A stretch of DNA of 64,000 nucleotides from Alphaproteobacteria bacterium (GTDB lineage Bacteria; Pseudomonadota; Alphaproteobacteria; Sphingomonadales; Sphingomonadaceae). Position 1 is the first letter of the stretch. Each line of letters begins with the position of its first letter. The stretch spans positions 101,853-165,852 of the forward strand of contig JAGWWF010000005.1 in NCBI GenBank assembly GCA_018970445.1, in the 5' to 3' direction. The notes beneath the pieces were generated by a model. The model did not search any database. It had not been told where the DNA came from and saw nothing but the letters and a program-made list of their open reading frames with translations. The position numbers and the translations under genes are program-made. This document shows, one piece after another, positions 52,053-61,127 of the stretch.

Positions 52053-52817
52053 TCAGGCGGCGGCCAGACGGCGGCGGCGCAGGGTGGCACCGACCAGGCC
52101 GAACCCGGCGATCATCATCGCCCAGCTGGACGGTTCGGGCACGATCACGCCAAAGCCGTTGACATTGGCATTGGTGAGCACGACTTCGCCGCCGTTGCCG
52201 TCGGTCGCGGTGCCGCTGACATTGCTGAAGCCCAGCACGAAATTTTCCAGCCGGATCAACGCCTGCGGGGTGGCGAAATTCAGCGCGAACACCTGGTTGG
52301 AGGTGGCGCCCTGGGCCACGCCGGTGCCGGTCGCGCTGGCACATTCGCCCAGCGTGCCACCGGTCTTGAGGCAGACCTGCTGCGCGGATGACAGATCGGG
52401 CGTGGCGAAGCCGCTGCTATTGTCGAGCACGCGGGTGGTGAACAGACCGCCGGAGGTGGCCACGCTGTTCAGCGGCCGAAACTGGCTGCCCGCCGTGTTG
52501 GGATCATCGGTGGAAAAACCGAAGAAGCTGACCTGCGAACCGGTGAACGAGCCGCTGCTGTTGTTGCGCACGCTGGCGGTGAAATTCCAGCGGCGGCCGA
52601 AATTGGACGTACCGGTGAAGGTGAATGCCACATCCGCGGTCAGATTGTCCTGCCTGATGCCGTCGACATAACCAAAGTAGCGCCTGACCACAACCGTCGG
52701 CACCGACGTGTCCATGATGGCGACGGCGGATGGATCAACCGTCACGACGGCAGCGGCAGGAGCGGATGCCACGCAAGCGGCTATCAATCCGAAACCAATT
52801 GCAAAACGATTAATCAC
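52053..52817 (-). CDS. PEP-CTERM sorting domain protein (paralogue 2)
   Basis: A 254-residue exported protein with a signal peptide (ending in APAAAVV), a beta-rich body, the conserved Cys pair (VCLKTGGTLGEC) and a PEP-CTERM tail (PEPSSWAM, helix, RRRR). The start is GTG at 52817. N-terminus, Cys pair and tail match the protein at 50268-51137, so the two are paralogues split by recO. An inverted repeat lies 21 bases upstream of the start. Confidence 0.9.
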   Translation of the reverse strand: MINRFAIGFGLIAACVASAPAAAVVTVDPSAVAIMDTSVPTVVVRRYFGYVDGIRQDNLTADVAFTFTGTSNFGRRWNFTASVRNNSSGSFTGSQVSFFGFSTDDPNTAGSQFRPLNSVATSGGLFTTRVLDNSSGFATPDLSSAQQVCLKTGGTLGECASATGTGVAQGATSNQVFALNFATPQALIRLENFVLGFSNVSGTATDGNGGEVVLTNANVNGFGVIVPEPSSWAMMIAGFGLVGATLRRRRLAAA

Positions 52818-53143
52818 GGTAAAGACCCCATTAACTTCGCGAAATCCCAGCCATTTCGCGGTGAAGATACGGCTTGGTTAACGCGCAAGATGCGACGTTT
52901 CAACGATTTTTTTGTCCGATCTGCTTGTTGTACGCCATTTGGCCAAAATGGATGATTTTCAGCAACTAATCCATTCTGAACCCGACTATAAGGTAAATTA
53001 ATAGTTAACGATGCTGCCATTAACTATAATTTCTTCATATTTCGATCACTGTTCAGCCGGGCACTGATCGAATCACGCCCAGCGCAAACCCGCCGGCACC
53101 GCGCAACTTGCCGGCAGCCGGCCGCCCCGCTAACGCTTGGCGC
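52818..53143. other. 326-base AT-richer gap between PEP-CTERM paralogue 2 and parC
   Basis: A divergent promoter region, clearly AT-richer than the rest of the window (especially 52880-53050). Besides the repeat at 52838-52860 it holds a second inverted repeat, ATAGTTAA (53001-53008) and TTAACTAT (53020-53027). No gene of credible composition is visible. Confidence 0.6.
52838..52860. promoter_or_regulatory. Inverted repeat upstream of PEP-CTERM paralogue 2
   Basis: Perfect 8-bp arms CGCGAAAT and ATTTCGCG flank 7 bases. On the transcript it would form a hairpin just before the GTG start; as DNA it could be an operator. No regulator can be named. Confidence 0.4.
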
Positions 53144-55393
53144 ATGCCCAGCCCGATCCAAGACAGGGAACCGACGATCCTTGATGCGCCGTTCGATGCA
53201 GCGCTGGGGGAACGCTATCTGGTCTATGCCCTGTCCACCATCACCGCCCGTTCCCTGCCCGATCTGCGCGATGGCCTGAAACCGGTGCACCGCCGCCTGT
53301 TGTGGGCGATGCGGCTGCTGCGGCTGAACCCGGATCAGGCCTACAAGAAATGCGCCCGCGTGGTGGGTGATGTGATCGGCAAATATCACCCGCACGGCGA
53401 TGCGTCGGTGTATGATGCCATGGTGCGGCTGGCGCAGGATTTCGCGCTGCGCGTGCCGCTGGTGGATGGCCAGGGCAATTTCGGCAACATCGATGGCGAT
53501 AATGCCGCCGCCATGCGTTACACCGAGGCCCGGCTGACCGATGCTGCCATCCGCCTGATGGACGGCCTGGACGAAGAATCTGTCCCCTTCCGCACCACCT
53601 ATAACGGGGAAGAGGAAGAGCCGGAGGTATTCCCCGGCCTGTTCCCCAATCTGCTGGTCAATGGCGCGGCCGGCATTGCGGTGGGCATGGCGACATCGAT
53701 CCCGCCGCACAACCCGGTGGAGATCGTCGATGCCGCCCTGCACCTGCTGCGCCAGCCCGATGCCGAACCCGTGGCCCTGCTGCAGTTTGTCGGCGGGCCG
53801 GATTTCCCCACCGGCGGCGTGCTGGTGGAGCCGCCGGAGAGCATTGCGGAGGCCTATGCCACCGGGCGCGGCAGTTTCCGGCTGCGGGCGCGCTGGGCCG
53901 TGGAAGACCAGGGCCGCGGCACCTGGACGATCATCATTTCCGAAGTTCCCTATCAGGTGCTCAAGGGCAAGCTGATCGAGCAGCTGGCCAGCCTGATCAC
54001 CGAGAAGAAACTGCCGATCCTGGCCGATGTGGCCGACGAGAGCGACGAGGCGGTGCGCATCGTCATCACGCCGAAATCGCGCAATGTCGATGCAGACGTG
54101 CTGATGGAAAGCCTGTTCAAGCTGACCGATCTGGAAGTGCGCGTGCCCTTGAACATGAACGTGCTGGATGAAGGCCGGCCGGGCGTGCTGGGCCTGAAAC
54201 CGGTGCTGGCCAAATGGCTGGTGCACCAGCGCGAGGTGCTGCTCGCCCGCTCCCGCTATCGCCTCGGCCGCATCGATGCGCGGCTGGAGGTGCTGGGCGG
54301 GCTGCTCACGGCCTATCTGAACCTGGATGAGGTGATCCGCATCATCCGCGAGGCCGATGATGCCAAGGCCGAACTGAAGGCGGCCCTTGATCTGACCGAT
54401 GTGCAGGCCGAAGCCATATTGAACATGCGGCTGCGCAGCTTGCGCAAGCTGGAAGAGATCGAGATCACCCGCGAGAACAAGGCGTTGACCGAAGAGGCCC
54501 GGGGCCTGCGCGCCCTGATCGCCGATCCGGCCAAGCAGACGGAACGGCTGACCGCCGATCTGACGGCCCTGCGCACCGCCTATGGCCCGACCACGGCACT
54601 GGGCCGCCGCCGCACCAGCCTGGCCGCGGCGCCGCAGGTGAAGCTGGTGCCGATCGAGGCGATGATCGAGAAGGAACCGATCACCATCATCTGTTCGGCC
54701 AAGGGCTGGGTGCGCAGCCTGAAGGGCCATGCCGATCTGGCCGGCACCGAAGCGGCGAAGTTCAAGGAAGGCGATGGCCCGGCCTTTGCCTTCCACGCCC
54801 AGACCACCGATCGCATCGTGGTGGCGGCGGGCGACGGACGCTTTTATGCGCTGCTGCCGGATCGCCTGCCGGGCGGCCGCGGCTTTGGCGAACCACTGCG
54901 GCTGATGATCGATCTGGCCGAAGGCGCCGAGATCGTGACGATCTTTGCCCACCAGCCGGATCGCCGGCTGCTGCTGGCCGCCAGCGATGGCCGCGGTTTC
55001 CAGGTGGACAGCGCCGAACTGCTGGCCGAAACCCGCAAGGGCCGGCAGGTGATGAGCCCGCGCGCCGGCGCGCGCCTGACCGTGGTGCGCTGGATCGCGG
55101 CGGCCGACGACATGGTGGCGGTGATCGGCGAAAACCGCAAACTGCTGGTGTTCCCGCTGGAAGAACTGCCGCAGCTGCGCGGCGGCCAGGGTGTGGCCCT
55201 GCAGAAATACAAGGATGGCGGCATGGCCGATGCGCGCACATTCGTGATGGCCGACGGCCTGAGCTGGCCGATGGGCGGCGATTCGGGGCGAACCCGCACC
55301 GAAGCGGACTTGAGCTTCTGGAAGGGCGCACGGGCCAGTGCCGGGCGGATGCCGCCCACCGGCTTCCCCCGTGACAACAGGTTCAGCGCCTAG
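53144..55393 (+). CDS. parC: DNA topoisomerase IV subunit A
   Basis: A 749-residue type IIA topoisomerase subunit that, with ParE, unlinks daughter chromosomes. The catalytic Tyr is in [10 protein letters not shown], and the segment [21 protein letters not shown] is the quinolone-determining region, with Ala and Asp at the positions of E. coli Ser80 and Glu84. The C-terminal half has beta-pinwheel blades. The ATG at 53144 gives a normal N-terminus. GyrA is excluded because the C-terminal GyrA box is not seen. Confidence 0.94.
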   Translation: MPSPIQDREPTILDAPFDAALGERYLVYALSTITARSLPDLRDGLKPVHRRLLWAMRLLRLNPDQAYKKCARVVGDVIGKYHPHGDASVYDAMVRLAQDFALRVPLVDGQGNFGNIDGDNAAAMRYTEARLTDAAIRLMDGLDEESVPFRTTYNGEEEEPEVFPGLFPNLLVNGAAGIAVGMATSIPPHNPVEIVDAALHLLRQPDAEPVALLQFVGGPDFPTGGVLVEPPESIAEAYATGRGSFRLRARWAVEDQGRGTWTIIISEVPYQVLKGKLIEQLASLITEKKLPILADVADESDEAVRIVITPKSRNVDADVLMESLFKLTDLEVRVPLNMNVLDEGRPGVLGLKPVLAKWLVHQREVLLARSRYRLGRIDARLEVLGGLLTAYLNLDEVIRIIREADDAKAELKAALDLTDVQAEAILNMRLRSLRKLEEIEITRENKALTEEARGLRALIADPAKQTERLTADLTALRTAYGPTTALGRRRTSLAAAPQVKLVPIEAMIEKEPITIICSAKGWVRSLKGHADLAGTEAAKFKEGDGPAFAFHAQTTDRIVVAAGDGRFYALLPDRLPGGRGFGEPLRLMIDLAEGAEIVTIFAHQPDRRLLLAASDGRGFQVDSAELLAETRKGRQVMSPRAGARLTVVRWIAAADDMVAVIGENRKLLVFPLEELPQLRGGQGVALQKYKDGGMADARTFVMADGLSWPMGGDSGRTRTEADLSFWKGARASAGRMPPTGFPRDNRFSA

Positions 55394-55431
55394 CCCTCGC
55401 CAGCCGGCGCGGCAGCCGCTAGAAGGCCGGC

Positions 55432-55578
55432 ATGACCGGTGTGATCCTTGTGGGCGTGCTCAACGTCCTGATGTTTGTGTGGTTCGGCTATCAGCTGAGC
55501 CAGGACAAGGCGAACGTGTGGAAGAAGCGGCGGCCACCGGCCGACGATCCGGCCACCGGCGACCAGCCGAAGGAGTGA
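55432..55578 (+). CDS. Small membrane protein, 48 residues
   Basis: A 48-residue protein with one hydrophobic helix (VILVGVLNVLMFVWFGY) followed by a basic, Pro/Asp-rich cytoplasmic-type tail (KKRRPPADDP). Function unknown. It is followed after 4 bases by another tiny membrane protein and has clear coding bias. The layout suggests a small-protein pair made with the SPFH gene. Confidence 0.6.
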   Translation: MTGVILVGVLNVLMFVWFGYQLSQDKANVWKKRRPPADDPATGDQPKE

Positions 55579-55582
55579 ACCG

Positions 55583-55789
55583 ATGGTGGTGATCGCCCTC
55601 ATCCTGCTGTCGCTGGCGGTGGCGCTGTTCATCATGCTGTCGGACACGCGCAGGAACGACAATTTCCAGTGGCTGGAGCGCGAGGCCGGCCGGCGCGAAC
55701 CGCCCGCCGATCCGGTGGTTGATCCCGCGCTGGACCCGACGGTGGGCGCGTGGGCGGAACGGCCACCGGGGCCGCGCGACGGCGGCTGA
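55583..55789 (+). CDS. Small membrane protein, 68 residues
   Basis: A 68-residue protein with an N-terminal membrane helix ([19 protein letters not shown]) and an acidic/Pro-rich tail. No family was recognised. It starts 5 bases after the previous small gene, so the two are probably translated from one message. Confidence 0.6.
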   Translation: MVVIALILLSLAVALFIMLSDTRRNDNFQWLEREAGRREPPADPVVDPALDPTVGAWAERPPGPRDGG

Positions 55790-55819
55790 TCCGATTGTGC
55801 TTGCACAGGCACGGCGAAT

Positions 55820-55838
55820 CGATATAAATATGATATCG
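55820..55838. promoter_or_regulatory. AT-rich inverted repeat upstream of the SPFH gene
   Basis: CGATAT (55820-55825) and ATATCG (55833-55838) flank 7 AT-only-but-one bases, in a locally AT-rich patch. It overlaps or flanks the likely promoter of the SPFH/Arc-like gene pair and could bind the Arc-like protein or another regulator. Confidence 0.45.
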
Positions 55839-55862
55839 TATTTAATCGAGGAGCCGACCCAC

Positions 55863-56765
55863 GTGACGCTTTCGCCTTCCACCGATCCTGCCCGCCCCAA
55901 CCGCGAAGTGGCGGGCGTTGGCACCAATGGCATCATGATGCTGTTCCTGCTGCTGCTCAACCTGCTGGCGCTGGGCGGGGCGATCCTGCTGTTGCTGGCG
56001 GTTCCCGGGGCGCTGCTGCTGATCACGGTGGGCCTGCTGGCCACCAGCTTCCTGTTCGTGATCAGCGGCTTTTACAGCCTGCAACCCAACGAGGCGGCGG
56101 CGGTGACGCTGTTTGGCGAATATCGCGGCACCGATCGCACCAACGGCCTGCGCTGGACCTGGCCGTGGATGGGCAAGAAGAAGATTTCGCTGCGCGCCAA
56201 CAACCTGATTTCGCAGCAGATCAAGGTGAATGATCTGCGCGGCAACCCGATCGAGATTGCCGCCCAGCTGGTGTGGCGGGTCACCGATTCGGCGCAGGCG
56301 CTGTTTGACGTGGATGATTATCGCGCCTTTGTCGCCGCCCAGGTGGAGGTGGCGGTGCGCACCATCGGCGCGCGTTATCCCTATGACGATTTCGAGCACA
56401 AGGAAGTGACGCTGCGCGGCGATCATGAACGGGTGTCGGGCGAGCTGCGCACCGAACTGATCGAACGGCTGGCCGTGGCCGGCATCACGGTGGATGAATG
56501 CGGCTTCACCCACCTGGCCTATGCCCCCGAAATCGCCGGCGCCATGCTGCGCCGCCAGCAGGCCGCCGCCGTGGTGGCCGCCCGCGAAACCCTGGTGTCG
56601 GGCGCGGTGGGCATGGTGGAAATGGCGCTGGCCCAGCTGAGCGCCAAGGATGTCGTGGTGCTGGATGATGAACGCAAGGCCGCCATGGTGTCCAACCTGA
56701 TGGTGGTGCTGTGCGGAGAGCGGGACACCCAGCCGGTGCTGAACGCGGGCAGCCTTTATAGCTGA
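55863..56765 (+). CDS. SPFH/Band 7 domain membrane protein
   Basis: A 300-residue protein of the stomatin/prohibitin/flotillin/HflK superfamily. Two hydrophobic segments at the N-terminus are followed by the SPFH domain ([18 protein letters not shown] through [19 protein letters not shown]). SPFH proteins organise membrane microdomains and often control proteases. GTG 55863 is chosen because a GAGGAG ribosome site ends 9 bases before it; ATG 55830 in the same frame overlaps the palindrome region. It precedes an Arc-like gene by 4 bases. Confidence 0.85.
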   Translation: MTLSPSTDPARPNREVAGVGTNGIMMLFLLLLNLLALGGAILLLLAVPGALLLITVGLLATSFLFVISGFYSLQPNEAAAVTLFGEYRGTDRTNGLRWTWPWMGKKKISLRANNLISQQIKVNDLRGNPIEIAAQLVWRVTDSAQALFDVDDYRAFVAAQVEVAVRTIGARYPYDDFEHKEVTLRGDHERVSGELRTELIERLAVAGITVDECGFTHLAYAPEIAGAMLRRQQAAAVVAARETLVSGAVGMVEMALAQLSAKDVVVLDDERKAAMVSNLMVVLCGERDTQPVLNAGSLYS

Positions 56766-56769
56766 GGCG

Positions 56770-56973
56770 ATGACCGCGAAGCGCGCCTTTCCGCTGCGGC
56801 TTGATCCGGCGCTGCATGATGCGCTGGAACGGGCCGCAGCGGCCGATCTGCGCAGCCTGAATGCGCAGATCGAGGTGCTGCTGCGCGAGGCACTGGCCCG
56901 GCGCGGGGTGAAGGTGGCGATCTCGCCCGCCCCGCGCCGGGGCCGGCCGCCGGTTCAGCTTGCCGAGGACTGA
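56770..56973 (+). CDS. Arc-like ribbon-helix-helix DNA-binding protein
   Basis: A 67-residue protein. FPLRLDPALHDALERAAAADLRSLNAQIEVLLREAL matches the strand-helix-helix layout of Arc/MetJ-like repressors (here split: the strand FPLRLDP, then the DLRSLNAQIEVLLREAL helix pair). A Pro/Arg-rich tail follows. It is the last gene of the SPFH unit and overlaps the convergent cca gene by 19 bases. It may control the SPFH operon or be an antitoxin-like orphan; no toxin is seen. Confidence 0.8.
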   Translation: MTAKRAFPLRLDPALHDALERAAAADLRSLNAQIEVLLREALARRGVKVAISPAPRRGRPPVQLAED

Positions 56974-58157
56974 GCCGCCGCATCCAGTAATGCGGCCACG
57001 CTGGCAGTATCGGCCGGAAAGCCGGCGGCCACCCAGGCGCCTTCGAACGCGGCCAGCCGGCGGGCCACTTCCGGCCCCGGTCCCACCCCGCGGGCGATGA
57101 TGTCCTTGCCCGACGCCGGCAGTTTCGGCCGCTGCCAGCCGATCAGCGGCATGGCGGCGGCAGCATCGCCGGCGATCAGCAGCCGGTCCACCACTGCCTC
57201 GGCGCCCTGGCTGTAGGCTGTGGCCCAGTGCGGCGGCGGCCCGGCCGCCTGCACGGCGGCCACCAGCCGGATGCGGATGGCATTGGCCAGTTTCAGCCGC
57301 GCGCCAATATCGGCCGCCGCCCGCGTGGCCCCGGCCGGCAACAGCGCGGCCAGCCGGCGCGGCCAGGCCGGCGCAATGCCGGCGGCCGTTTCGGCGGCGA
57401 TGGTGCGGGCCAGCGCGGGCAGGCGCGTCGCGGCCAGTTCGGGCAGCACCGCGCGCCAGATGCCGGCTTCGATCATCACGCCCAGCACCGGCACCGGATC
57501 GGCGACCAGCAGCAGGCCCTGCAATTCGCTGGCGATGCGCTCGCGGCTCAGCGCCATCAGATCATTGGCGCGGGCCGCGCAGGCGGCCAGCCCCTCATCG
57601 TCGATTGCGGCGGCATAGCGGGCGGAAAAGCGGAAGAAGCGCAGGATGCGCAAATGGTCTTCGGCAATGCGCGCCAGAGGATCGCCGATGAAGCGGACCC
57701 GGCGCGCGGCCAGATCGGCCAGCCCGCCGGTGAGATCAAGGATCGCGCCATCGGGCAGGCCGGCATAGAGCGCATTGATGGTGAAATCGCGGCGCGTCGC
57801 ATCGGCCTGCCAATCGGCGGTGAAGGCCACCTGGGCATGGCGGCCATCGCTGTGCACGTCGCGGCGCAGGGTGGTGATTTCGGCAATGAGGCCCTCTCCC
57901 ACCGCCGTCACCGTGCCATGGGCCAGGCCGGTGGGCACCGCCTTCAGGCCGGCGGCGGCCAGCCGCTGCATCACCGCATCGGGCGGCAGCCGGGTGGCCA
58001 GATCCAGATCCTTCACCGGCAGGCCCAGCAGCCCATCGCGCACCGCGCCGCCCACCAGCCGCGTGGTGCCGGCGGCGGCATCCAGCGCGGCCAGCAGCGC
58101 GGCGCCGGCCGGCGTGGCCAGCGGCAGCGGCAGCGCCAGGCGTTGGGGCGGATTCAA
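56955..58157 (-). CDS. cca: CCA tRNA nucleotidyltransferase/poly(A) polymerase family protein
   Basis: A 400-residue class II nucleotidyltransferase that builds or repairs the tRNA CCA end. The head domain has VGGAVRD (35-41) and the metal Asp pair in DLDLAT (Asp50, Asp52); RRDFTINALY and the RILRFFRFSARY neck region follow. The start is TTG 58157, which overlaps the Nudix stop (TTGA); no ATG or GTG is available nearby. Since tRNA-Leu here already encodes CCA, the protein is likely a repair enzyme. Confidence 0.92.
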   Translation of the reverse strand: MNPPQRLALPLPLATPAGAALLAALDAAAGTTRLVGGAVRDGLLGLPVKDLDLATRLPPDAVMQRLAAAGLKAVPTGLAHGTVTAVGEGLIAEITTLRRDVHSDGRHAQVAFTADWQADATRRDFTINALYAGLPDGAILDLTGGLADLAARRVRFIGDPLARIAEDHLRILRFFRFSARYAAAIDDEGLAACAARANDLMALSRERIASELQGLLLVADPVPVLGVMIEAGIWRAVLPELAATRLPALARTIAAETAAGIAPAWPRRLAALLPAGATRAAADIGARLKLANAIRIRLVAAVQAAGPPPHWATAYSQGAEAVVDRLLIAGDAAAAMPLIGWQRPKLPASGKDIIARGVGPGPEVARRLAAFEGAWVAAGFPADTASVAALLDAAAQSSAS

Positions 58158-58750
58158 CGCACGCCCGCCAGCCGCTGGCTGAAGGCGACGATCATGCCGG
58201 CGGTCGCCCCCCAGATGTGGAACCGGTCGTGCCGGATCGTCCAGTAATGGCGTTCCCGGCCCTGCCACACGCCGCGTTCGCGCACATGATTGCCCGGATC
58301 GATGACATGGGCCAGCGGCACATGGAACAGCGTGTCAACCTCCCCCGGATCGGCATGCAGGGCAAGGCCGGGCGGCACCACGCCCACCACCGGCGTGATC
58401 AGGAAACCGGTGCCGGTGCGATAGGGATCAAGCGTGCCCAGCACCTCAACCGCGGCGGCCGGCAGCGCCACCTCCTCCTGCGCTTCCCGCAGGGCGGTGG
58501 CGATCAGGCCGGCATCGCCATCATCCTGCCGGCCGCCGGGAAAGGCGACCTGGCCGGCGTGGCGTTTCAGATGCGCGGTGCGGCGGGTGAACAGCAGTTG
58601 CGGCTGCGCCTCGTTGGAAATGGCCAGCAGCACGGCGGCGGGCATCAGCCGTTCGCCGGCCGGCGGGCCTTCGCGATCCAGATCCCAATCGCCGTGCGGG
58701 CGCGGATCAAGCGGCTGGGCCAGCAGGGCGCGCACCCGATCAAGCGGCAT
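58154..58750 (-). CDS. Nudix hydrolase, CoA diphosphatase-like (NudL)
   Basis: A 198-residue Nudix enzyme. The box runs from GGRQDDGD (from residue 72) to ALREAQEEVAL; Glu residues for metal binding are kept, while the usual Gly near the end of the box is Ala. The VAFPGGRQD start resembles CoA pyrophosphatases, which cut CoA to 4'-phosphopantetheine and 3',5'-ADP. Start is ATG 58750 or ATG 58759, overlapping DUF1285 by 11-20 bases. Confidence 0.9.
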   Translation of the reverse strand: MPLDRVRALLAQPLDPRPHGDWDLDREGPPAGERLMPAAVLLAISNEAQPQLLFTRRTAHLKRHAGQVAFPGGRQDDGDAGLIATALREAQEEVALPAAAVEVLGTLDPYRTGTGFLITPVVGVVPPGLALHADPGEVDTLFHVPLAHVIDPGNHVRERGVWQGRERHYWTIRHDRFHIWGATAGMIVAFSQRLAGVR

Positions 58751-59306
58751 CGCTGGCATCCATGAACGGGAAGAAGGCGCCATCGCTCCACAGGCCGGGC
58801 GGCTTGCCCGCTTCGGCCAGCGCCAGATCGGCCAGGCGATAGAAGGTGGCGCGGTTGACCAGCGCCAGCAGGCCGCCGCGCACGTGCAGATAGGGCCGCG
58901 GCGTGCCATCGGCATCGATGCGCACATCCAGCGCATGATCCGGCCCGCAGGCCACGACATCATCGGTGTTGAGGCGGAACAGGATGCGGCGGGCCGGCCC
59001 CTGCCCGTCCCAATCGGCATCCACCGCGATGAACGGGGCATCGGCCACATCGATGTCCAGCTTTTCCACCGGCGTCACCAGCACATGGCGGCCATCGGCC
59101 TCCCGCCGCAGGATGGAGGAAAACAGCTTTACCAGCTCCTTGCGGCCAATCGGCGTGCCGGCATGGAACCAGGTGCCATCGGCGGCTATCGCCATGTCGC
59201 TGTGGCCGCAATGGCTGGGGTGCCATTGTTCCACCGGCAGCCGCTTGCCGGCCCGCGCCAGGGCAAGCAGGTCGGCAAAACGGTCGGCAGGCGATTCGGC
59301 GCTCAC
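58740..59306 (-). CDS. DUF1285 domain protein
   Basis: A 188-residue conserved protein of unknown function. The family motifs FAIAADGTWFHAGTPIGRKELVKLFSSIL-like region (here MAIAADGTWFHAGTPIGR and LVKLFSSILRREADG) and PVEKLDIDVADAPF identify DUF1285. DUF1285-Nudix-cca is a recurrent alphaproteobacterial order. The three genes overlap, so they form one operon. Confidence 0.9.
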   Translation of the reverse strand: MSAESPADRFADLLALARAGKRLPVEQWHPSHCGHSDMAIAADGTWFHAGTPIGRKELVKLFSSILRREADGRHVLVTPVEKLDIDVADAPFIAVDADWDGQGPARRILFRLNTDDVVACGPDHALDVRIDADGTPRPYLHVRGGLLALVNRATFYRLADLALAEAGKPPGLWSDGAFFPFMDASDAA

Positions 59307-59333
59307 AGCGGCCTTATTGGCCGGGCGGCGGTT

Positions 59334-59861
59334 TCAGGCAACCTTGGCCGCCCGCGCGCTGTTGCCGCTGGCCGCTTCCACCGCGCCCACGCGCGGCAGG
59401 CCGGTGCTGGGCCCGCGCAGTAGCAGCCGGGCGTGATCGACCGGGCCGGGCAGGCTCCACAGCCGGGTCGCGGCGGCGGAAAAGCCGAAGCGGCCATAAA
59501 AGGGCGCATCGCCGATCAGCAGCACCGGCGGTTCAGCGGCGGCATCGATGGCCGCCAGGCTGCAGCGCATCAGGGCGCTGGCAATGCCCTGGCCTTCGCA
59601 CGATCGCGCCACCGCCATCGGGCCGAGCAGGATCAGCGGCAGCCGCGCGCCGAACAGCGGCTTCAACCGCAGCGGCCAGCATTGCACGCTGCCCACCAGC
59701 GTGTCGCCGGCCATCGCCACGAACGACAGATGCGCCAACGGCTGCACGCCATCGCGCAGGCGATAGGCGGTGCGGTTGCGCCGGGCCGGGCCGAAGCGCT
59801 GATCGAGGAGGGTTTCAACCAGCGTCAGATGCACGCCGGTGGCGGGAAGGATGCTGAACAT
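59334..59861 (-). CDS. GNAT family N-acetyltransferase
   Basis: A 175-residue acetyltransferase. The acetyl-CoA pyrophosphate loop is in ARSCEGQGIASALM, and LIGDAPFYGRFGF is the family C-terminal strand with Tyr. It resembles the YhbS-type predicted acetyltransferases. The ATG at 59861 is the normal start; the upstream extension is a shadow. The acceptor is unknown. Confidence 0.9.
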   Translation of the reverse strand: MFSILPATGVHLTLVETLLDQRFGPARRNRTAYRLRDGVQPLAHLSFVAMAGDTLVGSVQCWPLRLKPLFGARLPLILLGPMAVARSCEGQGIASALMRCSLAAIDAAAEPPVLLIGDAPFYGRFGFSAAATRLWSLPGPVDHARLLLRGPSTGLPRVGAVEAASGNSARAAKVA

Positions 59862-60012
59862 TGCTGGGGCTTGGCTTTCAGGGATGGCACGACGGGGGAG
59901 CGCGCGCGGGCGCGGCGTCAGAATCGTCGGTGCAGGGCCAAGACATGGATCATCGGCCGGCTGCATAACAGCCGGGCGATGAATGCGCAATGGATGGGGC
60001 GGCGGGTGCCGA

Positions 60013-60573
60013 TCAGTGCAGGCGACGGTCCAGGCCGGCAATGGCTTCGTCAGTCAGGCGCGTCTGCAGCGCCTTGTCCGCCCTGGCGGCGATGATGGCG
60101 GCGGCGGCCTTCGTCACCTGGGCGGCGACTTCGGCCTTCAGTTCGGCCGCAGCGCTGCGTTCGGCGGCGGCAATGCGCTGTTCGGCGGCCTGGGTGCGGC
60201 GCGCGATGGCGTCGCTGGCGGCGGCCTCGCTGGCCTTCACCAGATCGGCGGCTTCCACCTCGGCACGGGCGCGGATGGCGGCGGCATCGGCTTCTGCGGC
60301 GGCCTTGCGGGCCTGGGCGTCGGCCAGCAGGGCTTCGGCCTCGGCGCGCAGGCTGGCGGCTTCGTCCAGCTGCTTCTTCACGCCGGCAATGCGGTCGTCC
60401 AGCGCCTTGGCGATCAGGGCCGGGGCCTTGAACACCAGCACCGCCAGCAGCAGGAAGATGGTGACACCGGTATAGACCCAGCCTTCGGCATCCAGGCCCA
60501 GCAGCACGGGTTCGGCATGATGGGCACCGCCATGGGCGGCGGTTTCGGCAGTGAGTTCGGCAGGTTCAGCCAT
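60013..60573 (-). CDS. atpF: ATP synthase F0 subunit b
   Basis: A 186-residue b subunit: an N-terminal extension, one membrane helix (GVTIFLLLAVLVF) and a long Ala/Glu-rich coiled coil that forms the peripheral stalk. It is the last gene of the F0 operon. The order a-c-b'-b is typical of alphaproteobacteria, and this one is assigned b by position. Confidence 0.92.
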   Translation of the reverse strand: MAEPAELTAETAAHGGAHHAEPVLLGLDAEGWVYTGVTIFLLLAVLVFKAPALIAKALDDRIAGVKKQLDEAASLRAEAEALLADAQARKAAAEADAAAIRARAEVEAADLVKASEAAASDAIARRTQAAEQRIAAAERSAAAELKAEVAAQVTKAAAAIIAARADKALQTRLTDEAIAGLDRRLH

Positions 60574-60584
60574 GATCAGCCTCT

Positions 60585-61061
60585 TCAGCGCTGTGCCAGT
60601 GCGGCCGACACGTCGGCAGCGCTGACCTCGATGCCGGCCAGCTTGGCCACGGCCTGCGTCGTCAGTTCAGTCACTATGTCCTCCAGCCCGGCGCGAGCAC
60701 TGGCACGGGCCAGTTCCAGGCTGGCGGCCGCCGCATCGGCATCGGCGTCCAGCCGGATGGCCAGCTGCTTCAACCGGGCATCGGCGGCGGTGGCGGCGGC
60801 ATCGCGCGCGGCGGCCACGGCCGCCTGGGCGGCATCGCGGGCCTGGCGCATGCCATCATCATAGGCGGTGCGGATGGCATCGGCCTGGCCCTTGGCCGCT
60901 TCGGCGCGATCAAGATCGCCCGAAACCTGCGTCTCGCGGGCATCGATGACCTTGCCCACCTTTGGCAGCGTCGGACGCACCACAGCGAAATAGAGCAGCG
61001 CGAAGAACACGCCGAACCAGAACAGCTGCGATACAAAGCTGGCAGGATCAAACTGCGGCAC
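60585..61061 (-). CDS. atpG: ATP synthase F0 subunit b'
   Basis: A 158-residue b' subunit. The N-terminal MPQFDPASFVSQLFWFGVFFALLYF stretch (membrane helix within it) is the classic b' start, followed by a long coiled coil. It forms a heterodimer stalk with subunit b. It lies 66 bases after atpE and 11 bases before atpF. The symbol atpG follows the alphaproteobacterial usage for b'. Confidence 0.93.
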   Translation of the reverse strand: MPQFDPASFVSQLFWFGVFFALLYFAVVRPTLPKVGKVIDARETQVSGDLDRAEAAKGQADAIRTAYDDGMRQARDAAQAAVAAARDAAATAADARLKQLAIRLDADADAAAASLELARASARAGLEDIVTELTTQAVAKLAGIEVSAADVSAALAQR

Positions 61062-61127
61062 GGATCATCCCCGGCGAACGAAAAACAGGGCGGTGCCCGG
61101 CGGGATGGCCGGGCACCGAAAACAGGC

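Noticed and set aside
53024..54952. Minus-strand open frame of 642 codons opposite parC
   Set aside because: Antisense shadow rich in Gln, His and Arg; no ribosome site or homology.
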